Shown here piece after piece: positions 42,190 to 52,102 of a stretch of 64,000 nucleotides of DNA. The position numbers and the translations under genes were made by a program. Under the pieces are notes generated by a model that saw only the letters and a program-made list of their open reading frames with translations, searched no databases and had not been told where the DNA came from. The stretch comes from Selaginella moellendorffii (Eukaryota > Streptophyta > Lycopodiopsida > Selaginellales > Selaginellaceae). Numbering within the stretch: the first letter of the stretch is position 1; each line of letters starts with the position of its first letter. The stretch covers positions 310,001-374,000 of the forward strand of contig NW_003314373.1 of the NCBI RefSeq assembly GCF_000143415.4. Direction: 5' to 3'.

Positions 42190-42639
42190 ATACCATTAAT
42201 ACTATGAGAATATATCATTAGCTAGAAATTTAAAATAAAAATTAATAAAATCATATAATCCAGAGTGTAGTGTTTAAAATAAATAATAAAACATATATTA
42301 AAACTATGATAATGAAACATGACTTATGACATAAAATGAAAAAAATAAATATTAAGTGGTAGTATAGTTTTAAAAAAACATATTTCCAAAATATTTTTTA
42401 ATATAAGATAGTTAGAGATATTATAATTAAATTCATTAGTTTCATTGTGAGAGAAATAATTTACTATACTTTCCTAGCAGCAATATCTGGTCTTCTTTGG
42501 GTTAGTTTCCAACAAAAAAAGTTAGAGAGGAGGAATTTAAAAAACTACCCCTAAATCTCATAAGTTTTGATACGATAGTTTGATGATGATTAAACTTGTA
42601 CATATAAGATAATAATTTGTTGCACATTACATGCTTTTG
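42190..42639. other. AT-rich tract, no gene seen
   Basis: Counterpart of 35682-36109, with small indels. No coding signal. Confidence 0.4.
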
Positions 42640-43400
42640 AGAATGTCATTGAAGTCATACCTAAAACTTGAAAACGCTCTTTTTACATCATCCTCAATTT
42701 CCCATATAACTTCGTCCATAGAATAACCATTCCACCAAACTAACAACTCCCAAATTATCTTGCAATTTGTTTCACCAACCTTTAAACAAGAATATTAGTT
42801 AGATCAACTTTATTAACATCAATCTTTGGGACCTAAAATTCACATCACTAGAGTATAAATATGTTTCAAACTTCTTTACATAAAATGTTGCATATGCAAT
42901 AAAATTGAAGATAATACAATACAATATTGTGGACCTTTTAGATATTGTTATGCATTTAATAGTTTAAGGAAAATTTTGTCAAACCAACTTTATATTTCTG
43001 ATAATGATGATGTGCATTAGCCAATTTCTTGTTTCGTTCTTGAACTTGTCTTATGTTCAACTTTGCCACTTTCATATCCTCAAAAAAATCACCAGTATAA
43101 GGCACTCAAACTAAAGCTAAATTTAAACTCATGAGAGACTTAGGCTTATAGCTATATATGACCATGAATAGAAACATGTAAATATCCAATTGATGAGTGT
43201 TATTATGAGCAATCTAGAGTAAAGGCAAGTGATTCTCCCATACTCTTAATATCAAGTCAAGTTTTTTATAAAAGTCTTTAGCATATATTCCAATAGCTAG
43301 TGTATAATTTTTATTTGTTTATTTGATTATGGATGTTTGCCACTAGTTATACTCAATTTATCTCTAACTTTTCAAAAATCATTTGCCAAAACTTATCCTC
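42640..43400 (-). mobile_element. Chromovirus relic, second copy
   Basis: Same integrase-tail and chromodomain-like pieces as at 36110-36905, equally broken. The TTCGTCCATAGAATAACCATTCCACCAAAC line encodes the WWNGYSMDEV region on the minus strand. Confidence 0.6.
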
Positions 43401-43570
43401 TCCCTTTAACCTATCTGGAAAAGGGGTAATTATTTAATGTGAGAGTTTTTAATGGCTACTTAATCCCTATATATCTTCTAAACTTCCAAAAATCCACAAT
43501 GACAATATATCTAAATTTCATCCCATGATCACATGTGCTACATTTAGTCAAAATGTTTGTGATGATATAT

Positions 43571-43825
43571 TAATATCTCACAAATATGGTCCACATGTCA
43601 AAGTTCAATAGAAGTGAGATATATATGATAATTAATGTTTTTTTCAAATTTTAAAAATTGTAAAATTTTAGTATTTTTTCCAATACAAATCAATCACTGC
43701 ACTATTGTGGTAAATTCCAAATGTCTACATTTTAAAAAAACTGGAAAAAACATCAATTGCCTGATGAGTCTAAGAAAGAGAAAAGGATTGATTGATTCAG
43801 CCAGACTTAAGAAAAAACAAATTGA
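43571..43825. repeat. Insertion or retained segment unique to copy A'
   Basis: Copy A runs directly from GATGATATATTAA to GGGCAGCTTTTAGGGG (37066-37090). Copy A' has about 250 bp between these words. No terminal inverted repeats were seen. It may be sequence lost from A or inserted in A'. Confidence 0.6.
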
Positions 43826-44211
43826 GGGCAGCTTTTAGGGGTTTGAATGTGGTTGTTATACTAAACAATATGTTGGTAATATTCATAAAATTCTTATATA
43901 AATTTATAAACAAAATCATTATATGTCAAGAATTAATACTGATAAAATTACAAAAAAAAACCAAAAAAGTACAAATACATGTTTAGTTTTTAATATATAT
44001 CTTTATATATCTTTGTCTTATTCAATATTGGATGTTTTCTATAATTTATTGCTTCTTAACTATGAATTTATCAAAATTAAATACAAGTTTTAACTGTTTC
44101 AATTGTCCATACCATTGTTTTTTTAGAACTTTAAATGCTTTTATTTATAACATCACTACAACATTTTTAATTAATATAAAATCTCATATAATACTTATAT
44201 TATCTTCTTCT

Positions 44212-44616
44212 CTATTGAAATATTACATCATCATAAACATCATGTGAATAATGACCATCAAATGCCCAATTTTGCCATCCATACCAACCTGTAGTTTTAA
44301 AATGACCATTACCAATAAAAGATACACCATCAAATGGTACATTATTTATTATTTTAGAGCACTTTTCTGCTGATAGTGTATCATAATCAAAGTAAGCAAA
44401 TTCATTACCTTTTCTCCATAAAATAACATTTGCTTGATAAACATTACAATTTGCAAGAGCAAATTTCATATCTGGAGCCCAATTAAAATTATCTTTTCCT
44501 TCAATGATTGTTACTGTATAAAGAAGTTATTAATTAAGGATTAAGTTCAAAATGTTATACTTACACTGATATATATTAAATAAAACTAAAAGATAGAACC
44601 AGGTATTAAAACCCAT
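44212..44616 (-). CDS. Small secreted protein (SSP2), copy A', 2 exons, 117 aa
   Basis: Exons 44616-44565 and 44513-44212 give the same 354 nt as copy A. Donor, acceptor, signal-like peptide (MGFNTWFYLLVLFNIYQ) and stop are kept. By my count nine nucleotides differ between the copies and seven change an amino acid (F to V in the signal; K to Q, K to T, E to Q, D to H, G to V and V to I later). Both cysteines stay. Function unknown. Confidence 0.65.
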
Positions 44617-45350
44617 GAATAAAAAATATAGTAATAATATATAGCTAGCTTAGTAATTTCAAGATATTTAATGTAATTTTAAGTATAAATTTATCTTTAA
44701 ATAATATAAAGCTGACAATAATTACTAATACTTCCAAAAAGAATTATTTTGTTCAATAATTATAAATTTCCTCTATACTTGACACGTCAAATTTATATTT
44801 TTTGTCACTCTAAAACAATAGTAGGCATACTACATACCTAAAATTGTGTTAACATTTGTAATATGTTAGCAAAATGCAAATGAATGATGTTTTTTGGTTT
44901 GCTTAAGCAATGCTAAAGTGGGGTGGTAGTGGATATACCTAGAATATTCCTGGATATTTTAGGATATTCTACCACTTAAGTGTTATTCATTTAGATTAAT
45001 CTTGTATTTATAATTTAAATAATTGTATTTAGAAATAATATGTTACTCTTTTTTAATTTAAATTCTGCTCTGATATATGTTTACTAATAACTCTCACTCC
45101 CAAAATTAAAGTAATACATGATTTCTATACTACAATTCTCATTAGATGGCAAATAAACTTAATAATAATCAATGATGCTCACTTTGAGGTTTTGTGTAGA
45201 GTCATATGGATATACCATAGTCTATCCATATCCTCCCAAAGCAAAAACTATCATACTTATCACTTAAGACTAATCTAGTACTATAAGGAGCAAACGCCAA
45301 ACTTTGTGGGCTGCCGGATCCAGCCAATCGGGGCCGTCCAATGGGGGGGT

Positions 45351-45690
45351 AACTGTTAAGGGGTTATTTCTTTAACCACGTGTTAGCAAATAATCACGCT
45401 GATGTTTGCTCCTGGCCAATGGGAGGCAGCCAAGCCATGTGTGGCGGGAGAGGAAGGCCCGACGACGCATGTCACATGCAATATGTTGACTGTTGTTGTC
45501 TGTCAAGCGAATTAGTTTTGTTTTGTATGTTTTTCTAGGGTTTATGAGACAGCGAAAGAGCCCCTGCCGCTGCTGCCAATTCACGATCCAAATCGGAGGC
45601 GCTGTGTCAACGCTGGTGTCTTTGCTCCTGAGAACCATCGCAAGTTGCTATTTGTCATTCTTCTTTCATAACTTTGGTATTCTCATACAC
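45351..45690. other. Intergenic DNA with first copy of a flanking repeat
   Basis: GC-richer DNA after copy A'. At 45418-45508 lies CCAATGGGAGGCAGCCAAGC with GAGAGGAAGG and GCATGTCACATGCAA, whose counterpart recurs at about 46950-47047 in the same orientation, bracketing the kinase and RING fragments. Confidence 0.55.
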
Positions 45691-45699
45691 GATGTGTCT

Positions 45700-45918
45700 C
45701 TGCTTTTGGCTCTTCATCGCGTTACCGTGAGGAGTTCCATCAAATCAAGGTATTTGTGGTGCGTAGAATTTGTATGATCTTCATTCTTACTCCACTGTCA
45801 GGAAATGGGACGAGGCAATTTAAGCTCTTAAACGCTTTGAAGCACATTCACTCGGCACAGCCTTGCTCACCTGGACGTGAAGCCTGACAACATCTACATC
45901 TGCAATTGCATCTACAAG
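45700..45918 (+). pseudogene. Captured WEE1-type kinase fragment
   Basis: One exon end (to 45749) reads SRYREEFHQIK and a GT donor follows. After an intron the next exon (from 45802) reads EMGRGN, the glycine loop of WEE1. The frame then jumps, after a deletion and a 1-nt shift, to LKHIHSA and LAHLDVKPDNIYICNCIYK, the catalytic loop (HLDVKPDN). The kinase core between is missing. WEE1 phosphorylates CDK to block mitotic entry; this piece cannot. Confidence 0.8.
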
Positions 45919-46354
45919 ATTCGCTCTGAGACCGTGCTGCCGAGGTAGAGGCTGCGGAGGCTATGACAACTGCAAAGTTATTACTACTGCTCGATGAGCA
46001 AGACAGGAAGCTAAACAGCACCGCTTCCACGACCAACCTCAATGGAGTTCATGTTAGCTTGGACTCCCCCGAGGTTCCTGGAACTCCACGAATCATGGAG
46101 CATAACAACAGTAGCGGCAGCCATGGGAATGGGATGAATGAAGACGTGCTAACACTGGAAGGTTGGATTTTTTTTGTTTGGATCTTCTCTGGTACTAAGC
46201 TTTCGAAATGATCGAGTAGATATGCAGCAGTTCCAGTCGAGCAATCCCTTTGGATTCATCATGGACGTGCTGGAGGGCGAAGGTGGTGATGAGAGTGAAG
46301 CTCTTCATCCACTTCCCAATGATGCTTACGTCACAGTCATATGATAGAACTTGA
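45919..46354. other. Probable further captured coding sequence
   Basis: An open frame from 45963 reads LLLLLDEQDRKLNSTASTTN and EVPGTPRIMEHNNSSGSHGN, Ser/Asn-rich and without a recognised domain. Its EDVLTLEG end meets a GT donor near 46160. It may belong with the RING fragment downstream. Confidence 0.35.
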
Positions 46355-46384
46355 TTACTCACTTTGGAAACTTCTAGCAGCACC

Positions 46385-46765
46385 AATGGGAATGGACACA
46401 ACCTTCCCGAGAGTCCATTCGCCAGCCTGCATCACAGCGAGAGCTCTTCCAACTTGCACATACCGAAAGAACACCACGATCAACCTCCATCTCTGTCAAT
46501 CGAATTTTTCAACCTTGCACCGCCACACAACAACATCATTTGCTGCATTTGTCTCAGTAAGTCCCACTCTCGCAAATTGTTGTAACAATCTAAGCTTACT
46601 TCGTTTCTTCCTGTTCTTTGTCCAGAGCACTGCGTAGAGCCATCCAAACTGGACCGCAGCCATACCTTTTGCGTGCAGTGTATCCTGAAGGTAAAAATCT
46701 CTCTTTTCTCTCTTGACTTTAAACTTTGCTCATTGTTCTCTTCATTTTCTCCAGGTTATCAAAGG
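46385..46765 (+). pseudogene. Captured RING-finger protein exons
   Basis: Exon 46385-46556 ends ...HNNIICCICL, exon 46626-46690 continues HCVEPSKLDRSHTFCVQCIL after a GT..AG intron, and a third begins at 46755 (VIKG then stop). The spacing C-x2-C ... H-x2-C-x2-C is that of a RING domain of an E3 ubiquitin ligase, but the cysteine before SHTFC is Arg, breaking metal binding. Upstream residues are Ser/Asn-rich (PESPFASLHHSESSSN). Confidence 0.75.
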
Positions 46766-46949
46766 ATGAATGTCCAATCTGTTGACAACACATAGACAGC
46801 CAAGTATACAAAATCTTACAAAACAGGGATTTACAGTCCTAGCTCTCCCCGACAGCACTAAGTCACAGAATCCCGCAACACATATGGTAGGAAGAACAGC
46901 AACAAAACAGCGAAAAGAAGAAAATTTACCAACACCACAACACAACAAA

Positions 46950-47047
46950 ACAATGGGAGGCGGCCAAACCGGAGAGGAAGGAGCAGCAATGCATGTCGCA
47001 TGCAAAGTGTTGATGGTGACTACACCTGCTGTCTCTCCTGTCGAGTG
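46950..47047 (+). repeat. Second copy of the flanking repeat
   Basis: CAATGGGAGGCGGCCAAACC with GAGAGGAAGG and GCATGTCGCATGCAAAGTG matches 45418-45508. The pair is direct, about 1.5 kb apart. Confidence 0.6.
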
Positions 47048-47700
47048 AAAATGCCCAATGACATGGCAAAAATTAAGCAAGGCTTTGGACCAACGGCTGT
47101 GATTAACCCAAACTTAATCAATTGCTTCATTCAGGATCTCTCTCTCCGATAGCAGCGGCAGCTAGCAATTCTAATAAGGGGTCTCAAAACCATGTAGATT
47201 AAAATTACCAGCCATCGCCAGATGATGTTTCTTTGCAGCAGCAACCAGTTCTAAGTGATTTAGAGATGGGTGGAGAGAGCAGTGAACTAGGTTTGTGTTT
47301 ATCTTGATAAGGCAAAATTTAATCACTTTTCTTTCCAGGATCTAAGCGCCTTACACATCTTAGTGCTTCAAGTACTTTGTCTATTCCAATACAATGCTTT
47401 ACAGCTTGAGGAATAGGTGTACAAGAAAATTTCAAACAACCGTTACATTTTCAAAGTCCCTTTGCTAGTTTAGCAGGTATTGGCACTTGGCTTTTTTGCT
47501 TTTTAAACCTTATTTATGGCCAGATCCAGGCGTTCAGACACAGACTTCCAGCCAAGTGCCCCGTGCGATTGTAGGAGGTACTGCTCAATTTTAGAATGCT
47601 TTTTTTTAGTTATGGGTTAATAATGGGATTTTTTAGCTAAACGCAAGTTATATAGCATTCTAGACCCTGACATATGGAATCTAATTGCTTCCTCTGAGGA
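47048..47700. other. Intergenic DNA, no gene seen
   Basis: No coding signal or repeat of note was recognised. Confidence 0.35.
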
Positions 47701-48920
47701 AACACAATATACATGTGTTCATATTGTGGATCTACAACTTCATTTAGGCGGTGAGCTGCTTCTTATATATGTATTATCTCGATACGGTAGTTATGATTTC
47801 CAACATGAGGTCCACTCAACAAGAATGGCATCAACATCAAGGTTCCTTAACATCGATTTCACTGACAGCTACGGCATGCACCTTGCGACAGCTTTGATGG
47901 CAACCAATGCTACTAATAAATATAGCCACCTTTTCAAGTTAGGTCACTGGTTGTGTATTCAACACTACAAGGTTAGAGCTAAGAATCCGAAATATCATTT
48001 GGGGCTCCATTGTTTCTTAGTAGATATTTCTACGGCCACACATGTTTGAGCATGGCCAGAGAAGGCTCCTCTAGTGCTTGACTTTGTTAGGCCATCAAAC
48101 ATTGTTCCACTGAATCAGTTTGCAAGGGATGCTTCTGCTTATACTTCTGCAACGGTTGCTGCGGCAATCATTAGTGTGGACCAAATGCCTAACACTATAA
48201 ACATCATATTCATTGCTAATGATCTTGAAGCTGAAAACACTTATAAGGTATTTGTAATATTATGATTGAATTTTTTGGGTGAACTTCAAAAACAAGTGCA
48301 TGTGCTAGGTGATATGGACCATGTCTATCATGAGCTCAAATCGTCATGGTTTGCTAGGGACATGCCAAGTCATATTTTCTACAATCTCCGAGGAACTAAA
48401 GATAAAAATGTGTTCAGGATTGCACCCTCGACTATTGTCTTGAAAATTCCTGATGATATGCTTTGGGACCACATATAGAAACAACTGCACTTTATTTCAT
48501 TCATATATGGAAAAAACTTCTTTGGGGTATGTCTTTCTTGATCTTTACCAGTGGTTCATGATGCATATTTTGTCAATAGGTGCATGGCCACTTTATCCCT
48601 GAAAATCCTCGAGTGATCTCTATTTGTTGCGGCTGCCATGTTTGCAAAAAGTTCAAGGTCAAGAAACAAACACGAGATATTGGTTGGTGTCACCATTGCA
48701 AGAATGAACAACTGTTTTTTTAAATTTTGCAGGTCCATGGCAAATTCTATCCAGATAATGGCCACCCCCAAGACGTTTGCATGGAGGACACTTATATAGA
48801 CCAAACATATGGTCTTACTCCTGGCCAGTTTTTAAGAATGTTCACTTTTGCTTGGATGTCTGGGGCAATCAAGCTTTTGGAGACAAAGAAGCCACCAACA
48901 GGCCACTTCTTATTCTAGAC
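47701..48920 (+). pseudogene. RPA-like single-strand DNA-binding ORFs, broken
   Basis: Successive open pieces share one orientation: 47726-48049 (GHWLCIQHYKVRAKNPKYHL and FLVDIS), 48074-48265, 48266-48478 and 48727-48918. Between them, near 48610-48715, the sequence reads CCGCHVCKKFKVKKQTRDIG then WCHHCKN, a C-x2-C ... C-x2-C zinc ribbon like that in the large subunit of replication protein A. The first piece has an OB-fold-like rhythm. Plant Helitrons often carry RPA-like ORFs, and a Helitron follows 2 kb downstream. Stops separate the pieces, though some could be introns. The family call is tentative. Confidence 0.4.
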
Positions 48921-49229
48921 TAGTGCCGATGAGAGCTTGCCAAAAGTTATTGCATTCAAGGCTGATTAAAGTACTATACACTTTCATTTCATGTTCCATA
49001 GTGTGTTTTTCTTTTTTGTTTGTATAATATACTGTCTATAAGCTTGCTACATAGTTGTATTTGAGATCAATTGTATTATTACAACTTCAAAGTCTCTTGC
49101 AAGAATCTCAGCCAAAGCAGGTATGCCAATCATCTTAGCGACTTCTTTAAAATGTAACAACACTGCCTCCACCACATATTTAACACTATTTCATATTTCT
49201 CTTGCAGAAAAGAAAAATGTGATAAGAAC
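48921..49229. other. Intergenic DNA, no gene seen
   Basis: AT-rich; the part next to 49229 looks like the intron following the RPN11 exon, with a GT donor on the minus strand. Confidence 0.4.
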
Positions 49230-49401
49230 CTTCCTGTTTGTTTGAGCATGTCCATCATCTTGGTCTGGAAAACTGGATCCACAACCTCCACGCTGACACC
49301 AGTGCCACTCTGCGGCATCGCAAAAACATCGATGACTCGGACAGTGTACTCATCCATAAAATCACCTAGCATGAGACCCATAACTTCCATTGGCACACCA
49401 G
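49230..49401 (-). pseudogene. Captured exon of RPN11 (26S proteasome deubiquitinase)
   Basis: The minus strand reads [35 protein letters not shown] and [10 protein letters not shown], which is the N-terminal part of the MPN/JAMM domain of RPN11, almost unchanged. A GT donor follows at 49229-49228. The metal-binding HSHPG part that should come next is absent. The fragment abuts the start of copy C' at 49407. Near-perfect conservation suggests recent capture. Confidence 0.9.
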
Positions 49402-49406
49402 CTTAG

Positions 49407-52102
49407 ATGCGGGGTAAACCGGTAAATATCGGTTTCTTACCACACGTCCTTTTGAAATATTTTTGCGAGGTTTTGGGCCGGCCAGTGGGCACGTGGCACG
49501 GCCCCGGCTGGGGGAGGAGGGTGTGAGTGACACCCGTTTGCTTGCCTGGTAAAGCTCTCTTTTTTTCACCACAGCTCCTCCCAGCCACGGGGTTTCCAGG
49601 GGAAGCGGGAGAGGGGGCACTGCTGCCCAGCAGCGACAAGGACAGGGGATCGCTCGGTGATGCTGCATTCCCTTTTCCAGCAGAAGGAGCCCAAATCGCC
49701 TGAGTAGGATTTTGGCGACGAGCAGCTGCAATGGTGTGGCCGGAGGCATCGACAGGGAAGTAGCGGCCAGGGATTTTGCTGGAATGGATGGCGAGCAAGG
49801 GCGTGGCAGAGCCTGGAGGTGTGGAGGTGAGGCACGGGAATTCCTATTTTTGATCCAGCAGGGGATTCGCTTTGATCCATCACTCACCCACACAATAGAC
49901 ACAACAGTGGTGCGATGGGACAGGGAGCACAAACTCACACAGTAAGCAAAGCATTATCGCTCTGCTTGATAACACGTGCTTTGTTTTATTCGCTGAACAG
50001 GTCCCCGGAAAGCTTGGCAGCCGCTTTGCTCAATTTTTGGATGAGAGCCGAGCGAGCAAGCCATGTTCAAGACGATGGAGAGCCAATCATGCCCTGCAAG
50101 CTTTGACTGCTTACTTCCGTCTTGCAACCATCTTCGTTCCATACAAGGAAAGGAGAAAAAATGAGAAGAAGCATTCTCTCGGTTGGGGGACTGGGAGGAA
50201 AATAATTCACACGACCAAGTAAGCAGTAATGTGAGATAGATCCCTGTGGCCGAATGGAATTGGAGCTTAGTGTTCCTATTCACAACGAATTGGTGGCCAC
50301 ATATTCCCATGGTAGTTTCTCTCTTCCTCTTCTTTGTTCGTATTTTTAATAGTTTTGTTTCGTTTCAGGTTTTGGAGTGACTCTTCCAAGCAAGCAAGCA
50401 AGTGATGGACTGGTGGATATGGCTGCCAAACTCGCCGAGGGAACGAGCAGGATGGACAGACGCTTCATGGTGATGGAGATTCGTTGGCAATCCTCACGGC
50501 TTCGTTACGTCTTGGGGTCTGTGAGGCTGGAAAAGAAGAAGAGTGGAAATCCGCTACTCCATGCATATGATGTTGACAAGAGCTTGGAAGATTTCCAATG
50601 CTTGGAGATGATCACAAGAGAGTTTGGAAATTTTCAGAAGATCACAAGAGCTTCGAAGTTTTATTTTTGCTACTGGATGATTTTATCAACCAAGAACTCT
50701 CTGTTTTTACAGTTTGAGCAGCAAAGTTTTTGATCTTTGGGAAAGATTCCACTCACTGAAAACACACTGAAAAAGTCCTCATTATAATGTAACGTGGGAA
50801 GAATGATGAGCTGGATCCAACGGCCAGTGAGGCTCCACGTTCCCCCGGGGCTATGGTTTTCTCCTCCTGGGCCGCCACACGACGGGATGATCCTCCATTC
50901 GAGCTCGCAGATCTGAGGTGCCGTGCTGCTGCACGAATTCCCGGGCTGATCAATTGGAGCATGCACCTCGCAGATCCCAATTTGGTGGAGGAAACATGGC
51001 ACTCGCAGTGAGGTAGCAAAAATGTAAGTCTTGCGAGAAGACACTGTATCAGGTAACACACATCAATCTGCTCCTTTTTGGCATGCATCGAAAAGGTTAG
51101 TTTTTATGTCTGTCCATACCCCTCAGTAAATATCTTTTGCTTTCTATCTGCCCTAATAATTGATCTCCATTTCCAAAAGAAGCTGTTGAAAACAATGTCG
51201 CACCTTCGACATGTACTGAATGCTATTCGACACAAACATACACATTCCACATACAATAATAACGTTGAAAACACTAACCAGCACCAGCAGACATATAACT
51301 TTTACAACAGTAATATTCAAGAGGCTACACAGTATTGACATCAAACAAATCTTAATAATCAAACTGAACAGCAGTCAATTTCCAATTCCTATTTGCCCCC
51401 TTCACCTCAGATTTGCAGCACACTTGCTAGCAATTACCTATATAATGATACATCTGTTTTGACAATGAATATAGGTCCTTTATCATATATTTGTAAATAT
51501 TGTCATGCCTCACACTTTGCCGATGAGAACAAGTCTATTTGTTGCCAGAGTGGACAGGTCTACCTGCCTCCAATACTTCCATTACCACCTTTTCTGTATT
51601 TTGTATATAACTCACACAAACACTTTAATTTCAAGAGTAATATAAGACAATATAATAGTGCACTTGCTTTCGCGTCTATGGGAGCTAGTATTGATACTTT
51701 TACAGGTCATGGTCCATACTGCTATAGAATTTATGGACAAATCTATCATAAAATTATGCCACAACATCCTTCAATACATCAAAATCCAAGTTACAGTCAA
51801 TTGTACATGCTAGACTCCAATGAGGCTACTGATATCAGAAAACAAAACCCTTTTAACATTAACTGTGATTATAATTTACTGCTTCAACTAGATAAGATAC
51901 TCCAACATATTAATCCATATGCACAAGCTTTTAGAATGATGTATGAATTGGAACGAGAAAATATTTCAAGAACTATTACTTCTGGTAGCAATTTACGTGG
52001 AGTATATATGCTCATTAAAAATGAAGGCACAGACCATCGTTGATATAATACTCCACAAACTAATGATGTTGCAATAGTTTTCCAAAATGAAGATGGTGTG
52101 CC
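49407..52102. repeat. Repeat copy C', continuous with the Helitron
   Basis: Counterpart of 38775-41012. It is longer by about 0.45 kb, mainly through divergent sequence near 49880-50370 and a segment at about 50875-51080. Past 52102 it goes on into the rest of the Helitron, which copy C lacks. Confidence 0.85.
50377..50733 (+). pseudogene. Captured fragment, unrecognised 118-codon ORF (copy C')
   Basis: Homologue of 39430-39780 over SDGLVDMAAKLAEGTSRMDR to ITRASKF, with a different N-terminus and a longer C-terminus. No domain is recognised. Confidence 0.4.

Larger units (their letters stand above)
41038..45350. repeat. 4.3 kb repeat, copy A'
   Basis: Second copy of the 34505-38770 block. 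It begins inside dehydrogenase intron 1 sequence and ends at the GGGCTGCCGGATCCAGCCAATCGG tract. Compared with copy A it carries about 250 bp of extra sequence at 43571-43825 and lacks a stretch near 38290-38470. Its dehydrogenase exon is broken; its SSP1 and SSP2 genes are open. Confidence 0.9.
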
